Assembly: GCF_900115205.1 (NCBI RefSeq)
Contig: NZ_FOYQ01000001.1
Location: 957,240-1,021,239, forward strand
Direction: 5' to 3'
Length of the DNA stretch: 64,000 nucleotides
Source of the DNA: Robiginitalea myxolifaciens
Lineage (GTDB): Bacteria; Bacteroidota; Bacteroidia; Flavobacteriales; Flavobacteriaceae
The number at the start of each line of letters is the position of its first letter. The stretch's first letter is position 1. Position numbers and translations under genes: made by a program. The notes below the pieces were generated by a model. It was not told where the DNA came from. It made no database searches and was given only the letters and a program-made list of their open reading frames with translations. Below are positions 26,889-33,248 of this stretch, piece by piece.

Positions 26889-27623
26889 ATGATATTATCA
26901 GGAATACTTAAAGTAGGTTTCAAGAGGATTGTAATTGCCTTTTGCGGGGCACTCGCACCGTTTTTTGTTTTGGCGCAACCGGAACCCGGCGTATATCATG
27001 CCGAGGAAATCCTCGATAGTGGAACCCGGAATTATCGCCTGATGATCTCGGACAATTATGTGATCCATTCGGTCTTTGAATCCAGCCCTGCCCATTTTTT
27101 GGAAACCAAGGGCGGATACTTCCAGGTGGAAGGCGACAGCCTTTTCCTCGACCTGGAGTTCAACTCAAACCTAGAGGCCGATCAAATCCGGGAGCAGCGG
27201 TTCCATTTTAGTTATACCGGGGGGAACCTCATATTGAATGGTAACGAAGGCCGGCTGTATCGGCGCATGGCAAAAGTAGAACAGGCCCTGGATGGCGCCT
27301 GGTTATTTGCAACAAGAGGCCCTGACGAGGGACAGGACCGCCGTGGGGATGAGAACCCCCGCAAAACCCTGAAGTTCCTGATCGATGGGTACTTTCAGTG
27401 GACCGCCTACAATGTGGAGGATATGCGATTCATGGGCTGCGGCGGTGGACGGTATGCCGCCGATCAGGGTGCCTATATCGAAATGATCGAGTATTTCTCC
27501 CGGGACGATTCCCGGGTGGGGGCCGAACTTAGTTTTACCTTCGACCGGCAGGGCAACGACTGGCACCATACGGGTAACAACAGCCGTGGGGAACCCATGT
27601 ATGAGATCTGGGCGATACGTTAA
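26889..27623 (+). CDS. Exported hypothetical protein
   Basis: The N-terminal stretch MILSGILKVGFKRIVIAFCG with ALAPFFVLAQ looks like a signal peptide cleaved after LAQ. The 215-residue mature part appears beta-rich with repeated tryptophan/tyrosine and charged turns, and resembles lipocalin-like proteins that measure modification state (WLFATRGPDEGQDR, then GYFQWTAYNVEDM and GCGGGRYAADQGAYIEMIEY). No enzymatic motif is recognised. It stands alone between the polyamine operon and the molybdopterin genes. Confidence 0.75.
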   Translation: MILSGILKVGFKRIVIAFCGALAPFFVLAQPEPGVYHAEEILDSGTRNYRLMISDNYVIHSVFESSPAHFLETKGGYFQVEGDSLFLDLEFNSNLEADQIREQRFHFSYTGGNLILNGNEGRLYRRMAKVEQALDGAWLFATRGPDEGQDRRGDENPRKTLKFLIDGYFQWTAYNVEDMRFMGCGGGRYAADQGAYIEMIEYFSRDDSRVGAELSFTFDRQGNDWHHTGNNSRGEPMYEIWAIR

Positions 27624-27707
27624 ACCGTTTATCTACACTTAATCGCAATCCGTCCCGTTCCTGTAGTTTTTCAGCACATTTCGGGAACTGGCATTTCTTT
27701 AATATTC

Positions 27708-27715
27708 TAGTTTTG
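27708..27715 (+). promoter_or_regulatory. -7 element before a 37-codon ORF
   Basis: TAGTTTTG is a full match to TAnnTTTG and lies 34 bases before ATG 27750. The -33 region has no clear TTG. Confidence 0.45.
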
Positions 27716-27749
27716 GGGTGTAAATGTTACGAATCCCAAATCTTGTATT

Positions 27750-27863
27750 ATGAAAAATTCACTGTTTGTATCGTTCTACCTCAAGACACTTATCTCTGCA
27801 ATGGTCTTGATTCTCTCTACAGTAACTACAGTTGTGCCTATGAGTATGATCGGAGTTCTCTAA
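27750..27863 (+). CDS. Candidate 37-residue hydrophobic peptide
   Basis: The frame starts MKNSLFVSFYLKTLISAMVL, continues with more hydrophobic residues (ILSTVTTVVP) and ends MSMIGVL. It has one lysine near the start and could form a single membrane segment. It follows a good -7 promoter box and its stop codon overlaps the 3' end of moaC on the other strand by four bases. It is short enough to be chance; conservation in relatives would decide. Confidence 0.35.
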   Translation: MKNSLFVSFYLKTLISAMVLILSTVTTVVPMSMIGVL

Positions 27864-28288
27864 TTCCGGTGAATATCGCTTTTACCCCCGCGTTTTTCGA
27901 GTAGGCGGATGTTGCGAATCTCAATGCCCTTGTCGATAGGTTTGAGCATGTCGTACAGGTTCAGCGCTACAACGCTGGCCCCGTGCATGGCTTCTACCTC
28001 TACCCCGGTTTTGTAGATGGTTTCCACACGCACCTCAACGCGAATTTGTGCATCACTGAGTTCATAGTTGACGCTGGCCGCTTCGATGGGCAGGGGGTGA
28101 CAATCCGGCAATAGGTCCGGGGTCTTTTTGATCCCCAATAAACCTGCGGCCCGGCTCATTTCAAAGACATCCCCCTTTGGAACGCGATTTTCGCGAATGG
28201 CCTGAGCGGTTTCAGCACTCCCAAAGACAACTGTTGCTTCTGCAATCGCAATGCGGTGGGTATTGCTCTTATGTGTGATATCTACCAT
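27860..28288 (-). CDS. moaC: Cyclic pyranopterin monophosphate synthase MoaC
   Basis: Second half of the first step of molybdenum cofactor synthesis, forming cPMP from the MoaA product. Signatures are MVDITHKSNTHRIAIAEATV, VPKGDVFEMSRAAG, LLPDCHPLPIE (active-site His) and GVEVEAMHGASVVALNLYDM, ending in RLLEKRGGKSD. The 142-residue length is slightly short for the family but all motifs are present. It lies 36 bases downstream of moaE; moaA, moaD and moeA are not in the window. Confidence 0.94.
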   Translation of the reverse strand: MVDITHKSNTHRIAIAEATVVFGSAETAQAIRENRVPKGDVFEMSRAAGLLGIKKTPDLLPDCHPLPIEAASVNYELSDAQIRVEVRVETIYKTGVEVEAMHGASVVALNLYDMLKPIDKGIEIRNIRLLEKRGGKSDIHRN

Positions 28289-28324
28289 TATCGTTACGGG
28301 TTTGCCGGGCTAAATTTTTGGAAA

Positions 28325-28768
28325 CTAGCGATTCACTTTCCAGGCGTAATCGCCTTCGGAGAATAATTCCTTTCCGAAAACGGGCAGTTCTGCCTTGATG
28401 CGTTCCACCAGATAGCGGATTCCATCGAAGGCCTCCTGTCTGTGGGGTGCAGATACGAAGACAAATAAGCAAATTCCCCCTACAGGCACCTCCCCCATAC
28501 TGTGGTACACGTGCATACAGGTCAACGGGAATTTTTCGAAGGTCGCCTCCCGGATCTCGTGCATCTTTGCATTGGCCATTTCCTCATAGGCCTCGTAGGC
28601 AATCCCGGTTACCGTTTTACCTTCAATCTCATCGGCCCGTACCTGTCCGAGGAAAATATCATGGGCCCCGATTTGCGTTTTATGCTGGTGTTTGGCGATG
28701 GCCTCAGCGATAAACTCCGGCGCAATGGCCCCGGGTTTAAATATGTTCTTGAATTTGGTCTCCTTCAT
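28325..28768 (-). CDS. moaE: Molybdopterin synthase catalytic subunit MoaE
   Basis: Transfers sulfur from the MoaD thiocarboxylate onto cPMP to make molybdopterin. The family core is visible: GAHDIFLGQVRADEIEGKTV, YEAYEEMANAKMHEI, VYHSMGEVPVGGICLFVFVS (HRxGxxxxG-type region) and HRQEAFDGIRYLVERIKAEL. The 147-residue length is as expected. moaE and moaC run leftward as a two-gene unit. No riboswitch-like moco motif was recognised upstream. Confidence 0.94.
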   Translation of the reverse strand: MKETKFKNIFKPGAIAPEFIAEAIAKHQHKTQIGAHDIFLGQVRADEIEGKTVTGIAYEAYEEMANAKMHEIREATFEKFPLTCMHVYHSMGEVPVGGICLFVFVSAPHRQEAFDGIRYLVERIKAELPVFGKELFSEGDYAWKVNR

Positions 28769-28912
28769 AATCTTTTATCTTCTCCTGCATGCGCAATTAC
28801 TACGCTCTTACGTGTGCCACACTCTCCTCTTGCGCCGAGCTTAGCTTTACCTTCGAAGGTAAGCCAATTTTAGAAAACTATTCATAAATTCGCGGGCTGC
28901 AAAGCAGCATCC

Positions 28913-28984
28913 GGCCCCATAGTTCAATGGATAGAATAGAAGTTTCCTAAACTTTAGATCCAGGTTCGATTCCTGGTGGGGCTA
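28913..28984 (+). tRNA. tRNA-Arg (anticodon CCT)
   Basis: A full cloverleaf can be drawn: acceptor GGCCCCA/TGGGGCT (first pair a G-U wobble), T8 A9, D-stem GTTC/GAAT, anticodon stem GAAGT/ACTTT around loop TTCCTAA (anticodon CCT at 28946-28948), T-stem CCAGG/CCTGG around TTCGATT, and discriminator A at 28984. The 3' CCA is not encoded. It decodes AGG codons. No integrated element follows it. Confidence 0.93.
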
Positions 28985-28995
28985 CTGACAAGCAC

Positions 28996-29025
28996 AAAAT
29001 ACCCCGGCGAGAGCCGGGGTATTTT
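28996..29025 (+). terminator. Terminator directly after tRNA-Arg
   Basis: AAAATACCCCGGC (28996-29008), GAGA loop, GCCGGGGTATTTT (29013-29025): a perfect 13-bp stem whose 3' arm ends in TATTTT followed by CGTTTT. Confidence 0.88.
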
Positions 29026-29043
29026 CGTTTTAGGGGGTGGCGT

Positions 29044-29115
29044 CGAAAGCTCGCTTTCGTAAGGCAGCCAACGAAACGAAAATCCAGGCTTGCGAATGCA
29101 AGCCTGGGTATTTTG
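29044..29115 (+). repeat. Two more hairpins downstream of the tRNA terminator
   Basis: CGAAAGC-TC-GCTTTCG (29044-29059) and CCAGGCTTGC-GAAT-GCAAGCCTGG (29084-29107). The second is followed by GTATTTTG and looks like another terminator. Apart from these, the 200 bases between the tRNA and the leftward DUF4242 gene hold nothing recognised. Confidence 0.6.
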
Positions 29116-29187
29116 TATTTCCAGCACGAGCTACCCCAGGAACACCGAGCACATGCGAGGTATCTCCTGGTGTATAGATACTAACTT

Positions 29188-29559
29188 TCAATCCTCTGCA
29201 GTAGCAGGACTGATCACCGTAGACAATTCACGAATATTATTGATGGGAAAACCTCCCTTTGCGGCGTGCTCTTTGAGCAATTCTTCGTTTTCCGCCTTGT
29301 ATACGCATATTACTTTGTCATCGGTCACATAGCTATGTAACCATTCAATCCCAGACCCCATCTCAAATAAGACTTCATTGGATTTCTTTGAGATTCCCTG
29401 TAATTCCTCAGCAGACAGGTCGCCGGCATTCGGGATAACGCGCTCAATAACATAGGTCTTCAATTCGGCCTGGTCGGCTGTGTTGGTATTTGTTTGGGCC
29501 AGGGTAGTATGACCTGCAAGTACAACGAGTAAAAAGCTTAAGAGATAGTGCATTTTCAT
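29188..29559 (-). CDS. Exported DUF4242 protein
   Basis: A signal peptide (MKMHYLLSFLLVVLAGHTTLAQ) is followed by a single DUF4242 domain, a ferredoxin-like fold (KTYVIERVIPNAGDLSAEEL, WLHSYVTDDKVICVYKAENE, LKEHAAKGGFP). One DUF4242 member is known to bind nickel, but the metal ligands cannot be assigned from this sequence alone. It lies 91 bases downstream of a regulator that carries the same domain at its N-terminus, and has its own promoter box. A sensor/effector pair is a reasonable inference. Confidence 0.85.
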   Translation of the reverse strand: MKMHYLLSFLLVVLAGHTTLAQTNTNTADQAELKTYVIERVIPNAGDLSAEELQGISKKSNEVLFEMGSGIEWLHSYVTDDKVICVYKAENEELLKEHAAKGGFPINNIRELSTVISPATAED

Positions 29560-29587
29560 GACGATAAGTTTTAAAAGTTTATACCTC

Positions 29588-29615
29588 CAAAACTAGATCG
29601 TGGACTGATGAACAA
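29588..29615 (-). promoter_or_regulatory. Promoter of the exported DUF4242 gene
   Basis: On the minus strand: TTG (29613-29615), 17 bases, then TAGTTTTG (29588-29595), close to the TTG-N19-TAnnTTTG consensus, 28 bases before the start codon. Confidence 0.55.
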
Positions 29616-29650
29616 CTATCAGGGATAAATCAAAAAATAACAGAGAGGGT

Positions 29651-30760
29651 TCAGCTGGCCTGATAGGACTTTTGGTAGGTCAGGGGTAAAAGCTCAAATC
29701 GCTCCTGAAAGCACTTGGTAAAATACGAAGGGCTCCCAAACCCACTATCGAAGGAAACCTGGGTGATATTGCGATCGGTTCGCAACAGGGATAAGGATTG
29801 CTGTAATCGAAACTCTTTGAGTAATTCATTGGGTGAAAGGTCAAAAAGGGAAACACATTTGCGATAGAGCTTGGATTTACTCATACTTGCACGGCCTTCA
29901 AAATCCTTGATGCTGAATTTAGGGTTTGCAAAATTATCCTGGAGGATAGTCATTAAAAGCAGCATACTATTCTCTTCTACAGGAGGATGGGAAAGAAAGC
30001 TAGTGGAATCATTTAAATCGCTTTGGCCATCGTCCTTGTATAATTCCCTTATGATAGAAGCCATAACAATCTGATTCGGGCCGGCAGTCAGACAGAGGTA
30101 ATCCGCCAGTTTAATTACGTCCCCAAAGATGCTCTTGTCCTTGTCCACCGGCATCCCCGCATTGATGCCTATACGCATCTCGATTAATTCTCCGGCGATG
30201 TGCAGCTGTTTCTGTACCGCCGCGGCACAGGCTATTGCCTGGGTAACCGATACAAATGAAGCGATAAAGCGCTCCCCGACTAATTCCACCTCCCTGCCCT
30301 GATTGGCCTTGATCTGCTCACGCATGATCTCGTGATACAGGGATAGCAATTTATGTGCTTTGTTAGCGCCTATTTTCTGCTTAAGTAAGTTAGAATCTTC
30401 GGCCTTTGCGACCAGAATAATCCGGAAGGAAGGATCATTGAAGATCTTCAGGTCGGGATCATCAGCATCATAGTACCCTTCCGGGTCTGTGACTCGGCCT
30501 AAAAAGGCTTCAACTACATTGCTATTAACCTGAACAATTTCATGGGGAATCAACCCATGGGCCCGATCGTGCATCTCCTTTACCGCCTCCTCATTCGGAG
30601 CATCTATCAAACAGAAGGCACTTCCTCTTTCTTCATCGACCCAATAAGTCATGCATCTGCATCCGTATTCGTCCTGAATTAACAAGTCCTCACGGTGGGC
30701 TTGAGCCGCATGTTTGGCTTCGATTCCCGGTACGATATGTCGATCCATATAGATTGGCAT
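29651..30760 (-). CDS. AraC-type regulator with DUF4242 and degenerate nucleotide-cyclase-like domains
   Basis: A three-domain regulator of 369 residues. Residues 1-90 are DUF4242 (MPIYMDRHIVPGIEAKHAAQ, GCRCMTYWVDEERGSAFCLI). Residues about 110-235 align with class III adenylate/guanylate cyclases (HEIMREQIKANQGREVELVG, MRIGINAG, FGDVIKLADYLC), but the two metal aspartates are replaced: K119 at the first site and GER (162-164) in place of GDG, so it is probably not catalytic. Residues about 275-369 are an AraC double helix-turn-helix (FEGRASMSKSKLYRKCVSLF, FDSGFGSPSYFTKCFQERF). It probably senses a ligand in the cytoplasm and controls the neighbouring DUF4242 gene and/or the divergent hydrolase. 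Confidence 0.88.
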   Translation of the reverse strand: MPIYMDRHIVPGIEAKHAAQAHREDLLIQDEYGCRCMTYWVDEERGSAFCLIDAPNEEAVKEMHDRAHGLIPHEIVQVNSNVVEAFLGRVTDPEGYYDADDPDLKIFNDPSFRIILVAKAEDSNLLKQKIGANKAHKLLSLYHEIMREQIKANQGREVELVGERFIASFVSVTQAIACAAAVQKQLHIAGELIEMRIGINAGMPVDKDKSIFGDVIKLADYLCLTAGPNQIVMASIIRELYKDDGQSDLNDSTSFLSHPPVEENSMLLLMTILQDNFANPKFSIKDFEGRASMSKSKLYRKCVSLFDLSPNELLKEFRLQQSLSLLRTDRNITQVSFDSGFGSPSYFTKCFQERFELLPLTYQKSYQAS

Positions 30761-30965
30761 GCCCCTAATTACGTGATCCTACTGTGTTGAAAATATGACA
30801 TATAGACCATAATTTATCAAAATTGGATCAGTTTTAAATGTTTCTACAACCTTCGATAGCAACATTCCCGAAGTTTTCTGATGATTGAAAAACGTTGATA
30901 TTTACCTGATCTGTAACATCCGTTGTTTTTCAGGCTCTTTAAGAGGTGAATTACTATTAGAACTT

Positions 30966-32495
30966 ATGCGTGTATTAATTACCTTACTGCTTTTTGCCGG
31001 GGGCACCTGTCTTATTTCGGCCCAAACCTCTTTAGCCGAGATCGACCTGGATTACGGAAATTACACGGTTGGCTTCCAGCACTATACCCTTTCCGACAAT
31101 ACCCGCACATACAACAGGATCTACGATTATTCTAATGAAAAGATAGCCAGACCTATACCGATAAGTCTGTGGTATCCCGCAGAGGCAAATTCAAGCACAA
31201 TAACGCCATTGAAAGTTCTGGATTACCTTGAAATCCTGAAGGAGGAAGAGGAATGGGAACACCTACCCAATGAACAAATCCTCAATTGGTTCTATTATGC
31301 CAACACGCCTCAAAATCAGAAACACCTACCCGAGGTCAGTCAAGCCCACCCAAATGCACCCAAGCTGAATGGTAAATTTCCTGTAGTAGTTTACGCCCCG
31401 AGTTTTCAAGCCTCGTCCATCGAAAACTTCGGACTCTGTGAATATCTGGCCAGTCATGGATACGTTGTGATCTCCAGTCCCAGCCGGGGTACGGAAACCC
31501 GTTGGTTTATCGATAATTACCCGATGGAAATGGAAACTCAGGCCCGGGACGTCGAATTCCTGATTCGCGAAGCAAAAAAACAGTCCATAGTCGATCCTGA
31601 TCTCGTCGCTTTGATGGGCTTCAGTTTCGGAGGCTTGTCTAACATTGTAGTGCAGAACAGGAACGACGCTGTAAAAGCAGTGGTGAGCCTGGATGGGACT
31701 GAGCGTTATCAGTATGAACTCTTGATGAAATCCCCTTTTACATACCCGGACAAACTCGATGTTCCTTATCTCCACATGGCGCAGAAAGTAATCCCAAAGC
31801 AGGTTCTGGAAGCCGATAATATTCCTGAGGCATTAAACACTACGTTTCAGCTTTACGATAGTATCTCCCTTACTCAGGCTTACAAAGTTCGGTTTCATAA
31901 CCTTACCCATAGCCATTTCAGCACCCTTGGGGTTTTGTTCTCAAATCGGGACCCCAGGCAGGATAAGAGCGATCCGAAGATCATGGAATCCTATAAATTG
32001 ATGGCAGCTTTCACCCTCAATTTTCTGAATACCCACCTACAACTTAATTCTACCAGCCCAAATGATCAAAGTAATGATCTCGGTGAATTCAGTGATTCTT
32101 CAGAGCTTTTGACGGTTGAAAGGAAAACAGGAGGAAAGGATTCTTTTAACTATAAGGACTTCAACGATCTGGCTTCAACCCAAAACTATGAAAACCTGAT
32201 TCCCCTATACGATTCCCTTAAAGCAGCCCATCCTGAATTGGCACTACCTGAAGGGGTGTTGAATACCCTGGGATTACAATTGGTTTTTAACCCGGAAAAA
32301 GGTAGCGCCGGAATTAGTGTTTTTCTATTAGCACTACATCTCTATCCTAACTCGGCCAACCTCTACGACAGCATGGCCGAAGGCTATTTGTTCCTCGGCG
32401 AAGAACAAAACGCTAAGGATTCATTTAAGAAATCCCTGGAGCTCAATCCGGAAAACCAAAATGCCATAAAACGATTACAGGAACTCAGAAAGTAA
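30966..32495 (+). CDS. Exported alpha/beta hydrolase with C-terminal TPR-like helices
   Basis: The start is set at ATG 30966, giving the signal peptide MRVLITLLLFAGGTCLISAQ; an open extension upstream lacks signal features. The hydrolase part resembles dienelactone hydrolase/PAF-acetylhydrolase proteins: GKFPVVVYAPSFQASSIENF, the nucleophile elbow GFSFGG, and a catalytic histidine in LTHSHFSTLG. After residue 390 come helical TPR-like repeats (NLYDSMAEGYLFLGEEQNAK, FKKSLELNPENQNAIKRLQE). The substrate is unknown. It is divergent from the AraC-type regulator, with about 200 bases between, which makes it a candidate target. Confidence 0.85.
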   Translation: MRVLITLLLFAGGTCLISAQTSLAEIDLDYGNYTVGFQHYTLSDNTRTYNRIYDYSNEKIARPIPISLWYPAEANSSTITPLKVLDYLEILKEEEEWEHLPNEQILNWFYYANTPQNQKHLPEVSQAHPNAPKLNGKFPVVVYAPSFQASSIENFGLCEYLASHGYVVISSPSRGTETRWFIDNYPMEMETQARDVEFLIREAKKQSIVDPDLVALMGFSFGGLSNIVVQNRNDAVKAVVSLDGTERYQYELLMKSPFTYPDKLDVPYLHMAQKVIPKQVLEADNIPEALNTTFQLYDSISLTQAYKVRFHNLTHSHFSTLGVLFSNRDPRQDKSDPKIMESYKLMAAFTLNFLNTHLQLNSTSPNDQSNDLGEFSDSSELLTVERKTGGKDSFNYKDFNDLASTQNYENLIPLYDSLKAAHPELALPEGVLNTLGLQLVFNPEKGSAGISVFLLALHLYPNSANLYDSMAEGYLFLGEEQNAKDSFKKSLELNPENQNAIKRLQELRK

Positions 32496-32501
32496 GCAGT
32501 A

Positions 32502-33248
32502 TTACTCCAAATTGTAGCACTTTAAATCCTTCCCTGGATGCTCTGTAGCCAGTGAAAAAAGGCCAAATTCCGGGACTTCATACGTTGCAATATGCGTTTC
32601 CCGCATCCATTCAGGTGCCACGTCAGGTAGGTGCTCGAGGGTGGGTACCTGCTCCAAAACATTGATTCCCCTTAAGTCTATCGGAGTGGATAGTCCGAAC
32701 CCCGCTTTTTTGATCAGGGCTTCTTTGCGGGTCCATAACTGGTAGAAACGCGCTGCTGAATCGGATCCTCCCGCCGAGATATAATCCATTTCGGAAGCGC
32801 TGTAAACCCGACTTCCAACTTCCTGCACATCGATTTCCGGATTATGCCATTCCACATCAATGCCCAGCTCCTGGTTGCGATCAAAGGCAAGGGCTATCCG
32901 ATCCCGGCTATGGGATAAACTAAAATTCAATCTGGCCCCTACAGGTAAGTAGGGCTTCCCAAAGTCCCCCCTGGAAAACTCCTGAGAACTGAGTTCATCA
33001 CCGCCAAAAGCTTTAAGGACCTGGCGAAGGACCGCATGGGCAGCGACATAAGTCTGTCGATCTTTGTCAAACATAAAACGCCCGCCACGCTCGCGTTCCT
33101 CCTGAGTTATTAAGGCCTCAAGATGTGGGTATTGCTGTATAATCTCAGAATTAAATACCAGACAACTTCCTTCCAACCCGCTGGCCTGAAGTTTCTCCAA
33201 ACCGGCCAGGGATAAGCTGTTTACTTCGGGGGTGATTACTGCGAACAT
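32502..33248 (-). CDS. 4'-phosphopantetheinyl transferase (Sfp type)
   Basis: Attaches the phosphopantetheine arm from CoA to the serine of carrier domains, activating the two synthetases and the free carrier protein of this locus. Sfp-family motifs are clear: GDFGKPYLP, NFSLSHSRDRIALAF, GIDVEWHNPEID (magnesium ligands) and FYQLWTRKEALIKKAGFGL. The 248-residue length is typical. Its start lies within the end of the large NRPS gene (13-base overlap), so the two are translationally coupled. Confidence 0.94.
   Translation of the reverse strand: MFAVITPEVNSLSLAGLEKLQASGLEGSCLVFNSEIIQQYPHLEALITQEERERGGRFMFDKDRQTYVAAHAVLRQVLKAFGGDELSSQEFSRGDFGKPYLPVGARLNFSLSHSRDRIALAFDRNQELGIDVEWHNPEIDVQEVGSRVYSASEMDYISAGGSDSAARFYQLWTRKEALIKKAGFGLSTPIDLRGINVLEQVPTLEHLPDVAPEWMRETHIATYEVPEFGLFSLATEHPGKDLKCYNLE

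Noticed and set aside
28985-29187. tRNA-associated integration (attachment site, integrase)
   Set aside because: No repeat of the tRNA 3' end and no integrase or phage gene is present nearby.
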